A program made the translations under genes and the position numbers. The notes beneath the pieces are model-generated. The model was not told the origin of the DNA and did no database searches. It saw nothing but the letters and a program-made list of their open reading frames with translations. Below, in pieces: positions 34,070 through 45,224 of a stretch of 64,000 nucleotides of DNA (positions within the stretch are counted from its first letter, which is position 1; each line of letters starts with the position of its first letter). The DNA is from Timema cristinae (Eukaryota; Arthropoda; Insecta; Phasmatodea; Timematidae): positions 37,403,407-37,467,406 of the forward strand of contig JBCFYV010000012.1 of the NCBI GenBank assembly GCA_039000515.1. The letters run 5' to 3'.

Positions 34070-34970
34070 CTTTATGTGTTTGAATGTTGAATAATATATT
34101 AACAGCTTGTGTATATGTTTATGCATAATATGTGTATGTGGCTAACCCTCTCTTTGTGAGTTTATCAATTCCAAGGGGAGTCCAACAACTTCAATGAGGA
34201 TTACAGACCAAACCCAACCCTCACCTCCATGATACGTACAGTACACGATTAAAGCCAACAAGGTCCTTTTACCAACCATATTTATTTTCTAGATGTAATT
34301 ATATGTTTTGCTTACTTTTTTTTTTGTCCGCATTTCCCATTTCTGTGGAAGGTGAAGGTGAAGAGGAAACAATTGAGGGAAAAACTTTTTAATTACACCT
34401 GGACTGAATTTTACAATAAATCACTGTCGTCTACTTTCGTTACATTAGTAACGGATGTTTTTTTTCTTTAATTTAAAGTGTTTTTATTGGAGTTAATTAG
34501 AAAACCATTCTAAGTACACACAAATATAATATATTAGGCCACGATTTACCAACTAACTTACCCTAGCACAGAAAGCTTGAAGACGCACTTCAACAGATGA
34601 TTGTCTAATAGATGTGTGTAACATTTTCTGATTGTTTGGTTTCTAAAGTTTATTTTATTAATATTTTCATTGATTAAGTTACTTTCTTTAAATATTTGAA
34701 CCATGAATAATTTTTTTGCCTGCTTAAGTGTAAGAAAAGGTGTCACACCTCAACTTCACCAGAGTAAATATATACATTTAAATTAATTAAATGAGAATAA
34801 ATCAACTTCATTTTCACTCTTGATTTGATTAAAATTTAATTTTAAAATAATTATTATAAACCAGAAAGCAGATTAGTGTAATGTTACACTGTTTATAAAA
34901 TTTTATTAAACTTATATCATTACAGCTTTTAAAATAAAAATATATTTACTATGTCATATAATTCCATAAG
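34070..34970. other. No recognisable feature
   Basis: AT-rich spacer. Confidence 0.4.
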
Positions 34971-34977
34971 AACACGC

Positions 34978-35216
34978 TTTGGTGGCCTCATTGTCCAAGG
35001 CGCTTCTCTGGTAATCTATTGGCTGCCAACGATGGGGATATTGAGGTTAGATCCCATTTGGGTGTACTGGGGGTAGTTTTTGCTAAAAGCTTTCCCACTC
35101 TATCTTCACGCAAATGCGGGTGCACTTCCTTAAGTTTAATCTTCCTCAACCCTAAAACATTAGAATAATTAGTGCATATCCATATAACCTGAACGGATAG
35201 TAAAACGCTGTGCCAA
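34978..35216 (+). mobile_element. SINE-II copy
   Basis: The head 'cgctttggtggcctcattgt' is followed by the B-box position 'gaggttagatccc' (one change from consensus), the body 'tttcccactctatcttcac' and 'gcaaatgcgggtgcacttcc', and the tail 'cctgaacggatagtaaaac'. Confidence 0.88.
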
Positions 35217-35219
35217 ATA

Positions 35220-36450
35220 AATCTATAACAGACTCAATTATTAGTATTTTATTTGGATTCATACCATTTCTTTTTATTTTATAGCATTTTAGCTATAGGT
35301 AATACTTTACAAACAAATATGGGTTGTCAATCTTTTTATTATATTATCGAAAAACTAGAATTAGTGAAGGTAACTGATGTGAGGGTGTAGCGGCCCGTCG
35401 AAAATTATTATATAGACATTTTGCAATAAGATAACGGAACTAATCTTTATACAACTAAATTAAGGACTTGCTTACCTGTGACTTCACGGCAGGTGAATAC
35501 AGTATTTACCACGTTCTTGAATTTATGTTTTTTTCCGAGAGTTTTCAAGATATAACCTTGAAACAAAAACCATACATTCTTAAATAATTCTAAAAATAGT
35601 CCTTTATTCTAGCTAAATTATTTATTACTTTTATCTTGAAGTAGTTTTTTGTACAAGTATTTTTTATAGATAATCTACCACTTAGGCTCTTTGGGTTAGT
35701 CACGAGAACAACCTGTAGGAATATTCCTGCTAGAATGTGGATTAAAAAAGTCTGTGGTAGCATATGTCTATCTATAATAGGAAACCAGAAATATATAATT
35801 TTAAAAATCAATTCAATGTTTTCAAGGCGCAAATAGTACAATGAATATGTAAACTCGTAGGGGAAAGAGGGGAAGTGAAATAAGTAGATAAACAAGAGAC
35901 CTTGAAAGGTATATTGTTCTTTTTTCTCGCTATATTTCAATTTCATACATTGGTGTATAAATGTGCTGGTGTTTGGACTCCTTTGTGCAACCCACCTCGC
36001 AAGATAGCTTCGAAATCTCCAAATAGACAACGTCGTTAGCTAAATTTATTGGAGCCACCTACAGTGGGATAACCACTGGGGCGGTGTTCAAATTTGTTTA
36101 TAGCATGCTCGCAGATTTCATTTATCTTCAGCGTTATAACCTCAAAATTGTTGGTGAATAAGTCACGTAATATACCCTACATATTCTTTAATCTACATCT
36201 AAAATAAAACTATCGCTCTCAGCTCGCATGTCCTTACGTCCGGGTCTCTTGTTTCTAGCCCTAAATTTGGCCCTGACTATTCATTGTTTATCATTAAATA
36301 ATATAGGGCCTATATAAAGAATATATATATTGTATGAGTATATATTAAATTTTACTTATCTCCTAAGATGTTTTCGCGTACCCCACGTTGAATAACAATG
36401 CAACTCATGTGATCATCTAATCTGCTCTAGATGGACCAAGGCTCTAGCCT
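35220..36450. other. No recognisable feature
   Basis: A minus-strand open frame of 146 codons (35590-36030) shows no recognisable domain and has AT-driven composition (long F/I/Y/L runs). I do not call it a gene. Confidence 0.45.
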
Positions 36451-36454
36451 ATTA

Positions 36455-36612
36455 TCCATGTTGGTTACACTGAAGATGTTTTTTCATAAGCGGTTTCACA
36501 TTACTCCGTCATAAAAATTCTGGTACATATCTACTCAATCCCACCTTTATTATCCCTTCTTAATTAGTGTAAATATGCGAGTAGTCCAAACAAGCAGTGA
36601 GACGGAAAGCAT
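36455..36612 (+). mobile_element. SINE-II tail fragment
   Basis: 'taagcggtttcacattactc', 'ttaattagtgtaaatatgcg' and 'gtccaaacaagcagtgagac' match the body and tail order of SINE-II. The head is missing or unreadable. A tRNA-like B-box complement 'gagttgaaccaagt' at about 36648 may belong to an adjacent fragment on the other strand. Confidence 0.5.
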
Positions 36613-36719
36613 AAAATTACAATAAAATAAATCACCACCTGGAGTTGAACCAAGTTCCTCTCGATTTGTGGCCGACTATTTTAGTCACTTAGCCACGTAG
36701 ATGGACTCGATTACAGTCT

Positions 36720-37470
36720 TTGCGCTAGTTAAGTTAAGAAGATTTATGGTTGGCGCCGGTAGATTTTCTTCGTTTTACTTTATGCCATGGACTTTGTACA
36801 ACTCACTCACTTCCTGGATGATCCCCCAATCCCCAAGTTGCAGGCTCTAATTGCGATGAGTGGCCTCGTGACTGACTCAAACACACGTTTCTATCACAGC
36901 TGGGTGTTTATCTTGGCCGGGATTATTTGCCCAACATACACACACATACAGAGCTGCATGCAGTGAGACTAGTAATAAAATGATCACCCGTTACTTTCTG
37001 ATTCTTACATGAAGTTGTTTTTTAATGATATAGCTCGTTCACTCAATTTCATAGCAGTTTGACGTATAGCAAATCCGAAAGTTCTGCAGCTAAAAGTGGC
37101 GTATATGCATGGTCGTTTAGCAGAGTCACTGGAGCGAAAACATACATTGACCTGGCGCGGAGGGTTAGGCACTGAAAGACCCTTAAGAAAATGTGTTCAC
37201 ATGGGTTTCATTTAGTAGGTACCGGTGTGTTTCAATGGAAAATATAATACTGAATAGGTGATTAATGCTAAAAACAAATATTATTAATATTAAATATATT
37301 CATTTTTATTATAACTAATAATAAATTTAAGCCATGAATTAGGGTAATAAATCTTGCTCAGGGTCAACTAGTCAAAAAACTACAATAAACTTTAAACTGA
37401 AGTTTCTGAGTTAGTTAATTAATTATATTGTTTTATTGTGGTCAAAAATTGACATGTTGATGGTATAGGC
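36720..37470. other. No recognisable feature
   Basis: Mixed-composition spacer. Confidence 0.4.
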
Positions 37471-37478
37471 CTACCTGT

Positions 37479-37615
37479 AACTCCTTATTTGAGCTTTAGT
37501 CTTTTATGACGACATGTTTCGGTGCTATATATTATACCATCTTCAGGTCTGAGTAAAATCATATAACCATATAACACCGAAACATGTCTTCATAGAAGAC
37601 TAACGCTCAAATAAG
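37479..37615. repeat. Inverted repeat with head-to-head CTGA...CCGAAACATGTC motifs
   Basis: Arms of about 40 bp: 'cttatttgagctttagtctt' and 'gacgacatgtttcggtg' on the left, 'caccgaaacatgtcttcat' and 'gactaacgctcaaataag' on the right. Each strand carries CTGA, a short AT-rich spacer, then ACCGAAACATGTC. The minus-strand version has CCTGAAGATGGT before the spacer. This motif is frequent near the termini of Penelope-like elements, some of which contain hammerhead ribozymes (core CTGANGA ... GAAA). No element-encoded protein is present here. Confidence 0.7.
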
Positions 37616-37619
37616 AAGA

Positions 37620-39730
37620 AGACAATAAAAGAATAACAAAAAAGAGATTTAATGTTATCATTTATTACTACTTACCAAATAAATATGAACATTATCAAAA
37701 ACATAAAGCAGTTAAAATTATCGTCAGGGTTTGGCGGTACCAGTGTCTAGGGCTTGTATGTTAAAATACGTACACTACAAAATCTTTGTTGCTATAAGTA
37801 ACATCTTCTAGTTTAACCTACATATAGTCCAAAACTTATTTAGCTATATGTGGCATCAACAGCATTTGTCATCCAGTTGCGTGTATAAGGCATATATAAA
37901 ACCTATGCAGTTATAAATTAACTATGTTATATATAGCTATTTTTTGCTCTTTTTACCCCATACCAGAAAAGTTTATATACTAGAAAACTAGAAATATTTC
38001 ACCGGGAAATTGGGGTGTGGGGGCTATAAATATACAAATCACTTTAGGTGAGGTAGAACAATAAAATTTAGCAAACATGTAGAAGTACTACTATAGATAT
38101 TCATATAAGTTCTAAAAACTTAAATTTAAAAGTTCAAGTCAGCGAAACGGGGAAGGGTGTATTCCACATTTTCAAAACTAATTGAAACAAATACTTACCA
38201 GTGTAGTATATAACAACATTCAGCAGAAAGATAACTGTACCGTATCATAAAATCTGATAACTTTAAATTTTAAAATGTAACTCTAGGAAATAGGAAGGAG
38301 GGTGTGGACCGAAAACAAAGCTTTTAGTTGCGTTGATAAAGAATTATCAGTAATGTAGTGCCAAATACCCATATAGTAAGTAAATATTTAAATTTTCTAA
38401 TTCGGGGTTTGTGAAATATTTGGAGGGGATTTCCAAAATCTATATTAAAAACTACTTCTCACTGTGGTTAAAGATTTAAATTTGTCAGCTTGTTATAAGA
38501 TACACCTCAAACATTATGAAAAAAAAAATAGTTTCAAAATGAAAGATCGAAAATGGGAAGATGGGTGTCATCTCCAAAAATGTCAAAGCTAATATAACAT
38601 AACATTTCCTTTTATATTTACATACAGGTATAGGAACAACGCCAAATAACCAGAAGCGTCCGAATTTTTTTAATTTCAAAACAAGGGTCAGAGAATTGGT
38701 TTGGGAGTGGTAGTGGGGGATTCAAATTTCAAACTATATATAAAAAATACTTTTTTGTGCAGTAGGAAAATGATAGTTGCAAGTAGTTACAAAGACCCCT
38801 CCAGATGATCAGAAAATAGTGAAAATTGGATCCAAAATTTAAGGCGTATAAAATTTCACAATTCTGTAACGAGTTACATATTACAAGACCAAGCAAATGG
38901 GGTAACACTTACCATCTGCCCTGATGGACTAGAACTCTGGCGATCGTAAGCATTGACCTCTTATTTCCAGTTCCATAAACTAAACTGAGCCGTTTTTCTA
39001 CAGACGGCTCGGGAAGAAAGCCATGACAGAGAAAAAATAGCTATTCTTGAAGCATCCTCTAGTTCTATGGGTTACTAGCAGAGTCCCCGTTCCGTTCCTC
39101 TCTCTCCCCTTTCCCCTCCTTTCTCCCTCATATCCTCCCCAATCTCTGTGGTTATGGCTGTCCGTTTGGTTGCTATATATTGAGATGTTTTGCTAGTATT
39201 GTCACTCTTTGCACCATTGACTTGGTAAAGGTGAGAACGGCGTATTAAATTAAGGGTTTATTAAAGTCGTTAAAATTATCTTTCGAATAATGGGGGGGAA
39301 TCTCTTCAAAATTACTATTTAGTGCTTGCGAATTGAGATTTGTTATTATGGGTAGAGTTTGTAGACTATTTTAGGGGATATGTTGATATCACGTATTAAT
39401 ATTAATTTAACGTTATGGGGAACCTTACTAATTGTTATCATCAGAACTTGATCTTTATTTTTGATTCAGGTATCTGACCTTTTGGTTTAATATTAACCGC
39501 CACTCTAATCAATTTAATTTGGGTTTTTGGAGTATATTAGCTTTATGATAGATATGATGTCCCTTTTTTTTTAGCAGAGGCTTGAACGCTTGAGTGTTAA
39601 CGTGCGTCACCCCTAAAGTAATTATACGTGAAATTAACTCCCCCTAAGTGTATGGTTAGACAGGGCACTTCCACCTATCACTGTTCAATTTCATTAATGT
39701 CGTACGTCAATCATGGTAGATATAAGGTAT
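37620..39730. other. No recognisable feature; polypyrimidine tract at about 39092-39140
   Basis: A stretch of about 50 almost pure pyrimidines lies near 39092-39140. Otherwise AT-rich with no recognised repeat or coding similarity. Confidence 0.45.
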
Positions 39731-39776
39731 TATGTTATATGTTTCAAATTATAATCTTTCTAGTCATAAGTGAAAT

Positions 39777-40230
39777 AAAATGTTGAATCATGGTAATGCT
39801 TCAAATTCTAATCTTTCAATCTCTTTCACCTTTAGTGAAATTTGTTGAATAATGTTAATATTTCAAATTCTAATCTTTCTAGTCAATCTCACCACTATAA
39901 AAATAAAATGTTTAATCATGTTAGTGTTCCAAATTCTAATATTTCAGTGTGTTTCACCTTTGGTGAAATTTATTGAATTTTGTTAATGTTTAAAATTCTA
40001 ATCTATTTAGTAAATTTCACCGTAAGTGAAATAAAATGTTGAATCATGTCAATGTTTAAAATTCTACCATTTCAATTTATTCATCCTCTAGGGAAATTTG
40101 TTGAATTATGTTAATGTTTCAAATTATAATTTTTCTAGTCAATTTCTCCGTAAGTGAAGTAAAATGTTGAATTATGTTAATGTTTCAAATTCTAATATTT
40201 CTAGACAATTGCACCTAGAGTGAAATTCTC
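39777..40230. repeat. Satellite with alternating 62/66-bp units (128-bp dimer)
   Basis: The landmark T(G/A)TT(G/T)AAT recurs at 39781, 39843, 39909, 39971, 40037, 40099 and 40165, with spacings 62, 66, 62, 66, 62, 66. One unit type ends 'tcaccgtaagtgaaataaaa' and the other 'tttcacctttagtgaaa'. Both contain an imperfect palindrome of TTTCAC and GTGAAA. Divergence between dimers is substantial, so it is an old array. Confidence 0.9.
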
Positions 40231-40239
40231 TATCAAATC

Positions 40240-40925
40240 ATGAAAATGTTTCTAATTTATACGTTCTGTACCAAAACATCTCTCATGAATAGTTATGGGT
40301 GATAATATTGTTTGCGATATGGGAAACCTACTCTAGCGATGTGTTATGATACATATCGATGCCTATAACATTTTACGTCATATCATATGTGATTATGTTG
40401 CTAATCGATCATTGTACATCTATTATATTTGTGGTAAATAAAATGCCTTTATTCTTTTGTAACCTTCCTGACTATTATTTCTGGGACTCAAAGGTGGTTA
40501 CACTTCTATTATGATCGCTTTTATGCGACGATTTTTGGATTACAGTAAATCCCTATTTTGACATAATGTTTTAGTCAGACTGCTTATTTTTCACGTTTTG
40601 TCATATCATTTAAACACATAAACGATTATTATTAAAAAATATCTTCACTTTTGGATATGTTTATCTTTGGATAATTTTATATTATAATTAAAAATAAATC
40701 GTCTTAAAGATTCCTCATTAGAAGAACGGGCACACAAGCTAGTTAGTTTTAATAACAGATACATGGCACACTCAGATTCCTACAAAAATAAAATCTATAA
40801 CATGGCTAAATATTGTGTGCAGACTACTAAATTGTAATGTTATTGTTTTGCCCCTAAAGAATATGTGAGAGCATTGACAATAATATCGTCCTAATTTTAT
40901 AAACATATCTTATTTAATTTAAATT
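40240..40925. other. No recognisable feature
   Basis: AT-rich spacer. Confidence 0.4.
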
Positions 40926-40929
40926 ATAA

Positions 40930-41448
40930 TCTATTACACGGCGCTTAAAGCACTTCTTCTTATAAGAAGGTACACGCTACTGTAAGTGACGTCAGAACGC
41001 ATCACGTTAGTCAAGTCAAGTTGACAAAATAAGATTTTTAAATAGTAACTTCCTATTCTGGAAAGTTCGAATAGAGATTTTAAAAAGTAGCTTGAGTCAG
41101 TTTCCGGCTCTCGAAGCTTCTAGTGACACCGAGATGTTTTTGACTTGTATTTTAATTTTTTATAACACGACCTTCTCGAAGCTTCCATGAGCAATGAATA
41201 TTTACAAAGAATGGTGCAATGTAAGGACACTACACACTACTCACTAGCACTTGGAGTCCAGTCCTTGAAGTACTCGGACTGCAGCTCCTGTCCGCGATCC
41301 CTACGATCGTGCAATAGGCCGCGTATATATTTCGTCGACGACATGATCTATTTTCTCTAGAAATAAACCGAGATTTAGAAATAAAAGCATGTCAACATAA
41401 TAAGTGTGTATTAATTATACAATATTCCAATCACCAATAACTCTTTAA
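40930..41448 (+). mobile_element. LTR-like region (possible truncated LTR retrotransposon)
   Basis: An ordered set of signals suggests a U3-R-U5 layout: heat-shock-element-like trimers (41056-41068, 41173-41185), TATATAT (41324-41330), a possible initiator near 41333-41345, AATAAA at 41362-41367 and 41380-41385, then primer-binding-site-like sequence from 41450. The outer boundary is uncertain (a TG near 40982 or earlier). No second LTR and no gag/pol similarity were found in the window, so it would be a solo or truncated LTR. A host promoter is the alternative reading. Confidence 0.5.
41056..41185 (+). promoter_or_regulatory. Heat-shock-element-like trimers
   Basis: TTCTGGAAAGTTC (41056-41068) and TTCTCGAAGCTTC (41173-41185) are both perfect nTTCnnGAAnnTTCn arrays, the binding pattern of heat-shock factor. 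A third partial array, CTCTCGAAGCTTC, lies at 41108-41120. They stand 140-270 bp upstream of TATATAT at 41324. The second and third share GAAGCTTC and may be an internal duplication. Function is inference. Confidence 0.6.
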
Positions 41449-41640
41449 TTGGCGCTCGATCACGGGGCTATACATACCAATTATCTCACCACATCAAAAT
41501 ACTGGACCGCTTTAATTAGTGCTCGACCACGGGGCAATTATCAGCTAATTAAACGGTAATATCTCATCAATTGTGACCCAAGACAGGGATCCGTAAGTCC
41601 GAAACTTCATAATTGGCGCACAACGTAGGGACCCGTAAAT
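41449..41640 (+). repeat. Repeated primer-binding-site-like motif
   Basis: TGGCGCTCGATCACGGGGC (41450-41468), a diverged second copy AGTGCTCGACCACGGGGC (about 41518-41535) and TGGCGCACAACGTAGGGACC (41614-41633). LTR retrotransposons often carry a TGGCGCCCAAC-type primer-binding site directly after the 5' LTR. The first two motifs lie in a tandem duplication of about 67 bp. Confidence 0.55.
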
Positions 41641-41796
41641 CAAAAACTCTTCAAAATTGGTAAGGTTTGTACACACAAAGTATGAATGATTATTTGTACT
41701 AATCACTTTCTTTCTGTACCTGGGCTCAAGCAGCATTAAGAATTTACTAGGTCTAATATTTTTAAGTATGGTCAGTTAAATCCCTAATTTATTTTA

Positions 41797-42056
41797 TTTT
41801 TACATCACTATGTCTTACTACCTGTTCAGGTTATACGCATAGATGATACTTACTCATAATGGGGGGAAGGGGTGAGAAAGCAAGAATCTTAGAGGTAGTC
41901 TACCCACATTCACGTGGAAGGAGAGTGGGAAACAATTTAGGTAAATCTACCCTCAATAGACACGATTGGGATTTAAACCCCTATTTCTTCGTTAGCAGCA
42001 GGTCAATCTAACATGAGAGTGACGCCTTAGACCATACGACCACTGAAGTGGGTATC
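41797..42056 (-). mobile_element. SINE-II copy with 12-bp target-site duplication
   Basis: The tail 'tcactatgtcttactacctg' is followed by the body 'cccacattcacgtggaagg' and 'gagtgggaaacaatttagg', the B-box complement 'ggatttaaacccc' and the head end 'cgccttagaccatacgacc'. AATCCCTAATTT lies at 41779-41790 and 42057-42068. Confidence 0.93.
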
Positions 42057-42168
42057 AATCCCTAATTTTTTTCTATACTTGGCACACATTATTTATATTA
42101 GCGGATGGTAGTACAGTTTCACGTCAACTTTGGTTTGTAAAATACATTATAAACAATAATATCGGGCT

Positions 42169-43116
42169 CAGTGGCGGCTCGTCACTTTAGAAGCTGGAGG
42201 GCGCAGCCTGTTTAATTCATAAATTATTTCTAAATAATATATTTAAAAGAATACACACATCTCGGAATATGTTTTGCTAGATTTTCATTTAGTTAAACTC
42301 AAAAATTAATATCACAAACAACATGGAAAGATAAAAAAAAAGACTTCCCCCAAAGGACGTGGATGTGTTGTAGAAACTCTGCAGCTGTGTAATGTGCATA
42401 AATATATAGGTATGTATGTTTTCACTTTGTTCCATACAAAATTCAGGACATGGCCTACCTTATGAATTCAATTCTCTCTTTTGATCAAGAGTTAATCTTG
42501 CAATATTCGTTGTCTTAAACTCCTGAATTGAACTATTCATATTAAGCCTAGTTACAAAAAATATTAAAACATATAACTCAAATAAACATTATCCTAAAAT
42601 AGCCCTACATAATATTATTATAAACACACACATCCTCAAGATGCAGGAGCACGCAGGATGACTGACAACAATTATTGCTGGTTCACGCTTTACACATTTC
42701 ACAAGCTTTTATTTCAACCTTAGGGCGCGTAAGGGAGTGCGCCTTCAAAAGAAGAATAAGCTATGATAGCTAGCTAGAAAGGTGGGGACAACGGGTTAAG
42801 GGGAGGGAAGGTTTGGTTTCCCTATGTCAGGCGCTGACCGTTGCGCGCCTCACTGCATGCCATTTGAAGATAAGAAAGAGGTGAAGAGTTGGGAAGATTT
42901 GGTTTCCAATATCAGGCGCTGACCGCCTCGCGCCCAACCGCATGCCATTTTAAAAACATTGCCTGCTATTACTTAAACCAAAAACATATATTTTCTTGAA
43001 ACTATTATGGCAAGATAAAATTGCCGTGAGAGTGCGAATAATAACTTTAAAAGGAACTGGAGATTCGTGGGGTTGGGGGGCGCGCGCCTCCGCGCCTTAG
43101 GGACGAGCCGCCCCTG
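42169..43116. mobile_element. Non-autonomous hAT element (948 bp)
   Basis: Left terminus CAGTGGCGGCTCGTCAC; the right terminus read inward is CAGGGGCGGCTCGTCCC. A perfect 8-bp target duplication, ATCGGGCT, lies at 42161-42168 and 43117-43124. The interior is AT-rich on the left and GC-rich on the right, where a segment of about 80 bp with 'tcaggcgctgaccg' and 'ccgcatgccatttt'-like ends is present twice (about 42810-42885 and 42893-42958). No transposase was recognised. Confidence 0.95.
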
Positions 43117-43124
43117 ATCGGGCT

Positions 43125-43690
43125 TATTGAAAGTACATAATTAATGAATGAATCAGATACCCTTTGGTTTGGGCTTGTTTTGTTTAGTGATGACTGGTGT
43201 GGGAATGTTTTGAGTGTCAGCTGGAGTGAGGTAACATTTGGGAGTGACCTAACCAACTCTTGGCTCCACCCCTTTATAGTTCAGTGTTCCGTCCAGAGAT
43301 AGCCCTAGTAACAAGAGGCGAGATTTTAGCGTTACAGCCTCTAAGTTGATAGCAAATTACTCGATAATTAAGCTTTGGATTATAAATATTTTTATAGTAA
43401 ATTGATCTTAAAGAATTTAAAAGTGGTATCTCATTTTATAAAAAGTCAAAACGCTGCGTTATTGCATTTTTTAGGCTGTGTCAAAAATAGTAAATTTTAG
43501 CATATTTTCGCAAATGATAAAAAATAAATTAAGTAAAAAACAAAAAAGTTAGAAGCTGGTCTAACTTTTACATCATTCTTTTACAAAATAAAACAAGTCT
43601 CTTCTTCCTGCGATGTATTTACGAGGCTGTATAGGTTACTTAGGTTGGTCATGCAAACCAGCAAACACATAATTCTTAAATGGGCTCTTA
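43125..43690. other. No recognisable feature
   Basis: Spacer with nothing recognised. Confidence 0.4.
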
Positions 43691-43953
43691 AGGTGAATTC
43701 CACTATCCCCAAATGGTAGCATAATACGTGAGAATGATGATGGCGGAAATCAGAGGGGACCTACAGTTTAGTGTGGGTACCGAGACAAGGTGGGGTCCTG
43801 GCATTCCATACATTCACCAAGCGTTACTTTGTCACTTTGACAGAGGTGAAGGAGGAGTTTGGTGATCAGATAAACCTGTGACGGGACCTGGATTTGAGCC
43901 CCGTACCCTTAATACAGAGGTTTGACACCTTACTCCTAGACCACCAGCTCTCC
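43691..43953 (-). mobile_element. SINE-I copy, tail-degenerate
   Basis: 'ggacctacagtttagtgtgg', 'aaggtggggtcctggcattc' and 'agaggtgaaggaggagtttg' lead to the B-box complement 'ggatttgagccccg' and the A-box complement 'ccttactcctagaccacc'. The common tail at the low end is eroded. Confidence 0.88.
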
Positions 43954-43959
43954 TTTGAT

Positions 43960-44655
43960 TAAAACTTTATTAGAGCTATTTAATATATTGTGTGTGACAC
44001 CACCGGTTTGTTTCTCTGTGACACCATCGGCTTATTTATGAGTTTACACGTACTTGACATTTTCGTTTCACTTGATCATTGTCATTAAAGTAATTAATAT
44101 CATTTTCAGGTGCCAGATAATTTTCCATCCTATCGATGATTTGTTTTATATTGAACCAAATTCACATTGATTGATTTAGATTTATTTATCAAGCCACTTT
44201 TTACCCATCATATTAAAAAGGGGAGCTAAACCCGCTACTTTAAGGTGGATTTCCTATCACCTCTCTGTAGCCTTGGATTAAAAATCCCATCGTCCACTGT
44301 TCCTTTGTCTAGCAACTATTAGATTGGATTGAAAGCTGAAAATTGAAATAATGTTCAAGGAAATCGTAATCCCTATAAATTTGGAAAATTTAATAGTAGG
44401 CATACTGTAAAAATATACTGTATGTTACGTTTTAGTTTTCATACATCACAACTTATTTAGTGATATTTTTAACTGTGAGAAAAGGTTCTAAGCCAGTGGT
44501 TAGTTATAGTTAAGTTGAGCGTGATCTAGTGAGTCATTCAGAAGTTTACTTTTATGAATTGAATTTATTGAATGTGCTATTATCTTTAAAGATTTTAAAA
44601 TTGGACGTTTTAGGGGCACTTTTATTTTGTTTAACGCTTTTTTAATATAAAATGC
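43960..44655. other. No recognisable feature
   Basis: AT-rich spacer. Confidence 0.4.
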
Positions 44656-44659
44656 AGCC

Positions 44660-45220
44660 CAATTTTGGTAGGAAGGTCCTTATCTGGAACCTATAAACAT
44701 TACTAGATTTATTTACATAGGTGCATACGTCAAGTCATATAATTTGTGGCTGTCACTTTTAAATAATCAATACATATACTTGTAGGATAACATTTTTCTT
44801 TTAATTAGCACCGAGTTTTTCTACCCGTTCGGGTTGTACGCTTAAGTACTAATTAGTAATTATACTAATAGATTAGGAATTGGGAAGGTTGAATTTAGTG
44901 GAAGTAAGCCTGCATTTGGGTGGAAGGAGAGTGGAAAACCATTTAGGAAAAGCCACCCCAGTTCACCCGACCTAGATTCGAACCGCGTTTTCCCCATCTT
45001 CGGCAGTCTGGCTCAACATGAAACTAGCGTGTTAGCCAACTACGCCACCAAGGTTGGTAATATAACTATTAATATAGTAAAATACTATCGTTATTGACAG
45101 CAAAAAAAATTTTTTTATTTTCTAAGAAATACTTCATATTATTAAAATTAGATTGTAGAGAGCTTATTCTTATAATAAAGTAATTTTTAAATTTTCAACA
45201 CATTTTAAGTGTTTTGTTGT
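44660..45220. repeat. Fold-back-type element copy carrying a SINE-II
   Basis: 'ccaattttggtaggaaggtc', 'gcatacgtcaagtcatataa' and 'ggctgtcactttt' precede the SINE-II at 44803-45057. 'aatatagtaaaatactatcg' and 'ttattgacagc' follow it. The same order is seen at 54610-55085, and without SINE at 62760-63235. Confidence 0.75.
44803..45057 (-). mobile_element. SINE-II copy inside a fold-back element
   Basis: The tail 'agcaccgagtttttctaccc' is followed by the body 'gaatttagtggaagtaagcc' and 'gagtggaaaaccatttagg', the B-box complement 'agattcgaaccgcg' and the A-box complement 'gttagccaactacgccacc'. A target duplication is uncertain ('gtaggataacatt' against 'gtaatataactatt'). Confidence 0.92.
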
Positions 45221-45224
45221 AATT

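Noticed and set aside
35590..36030. Minus-strand open frame of 146 codons
   Set aside because: No recognisable domain; F/I/Y/L-rich AT-driven composition; one chance frame of this size is plausible in 64 kb.
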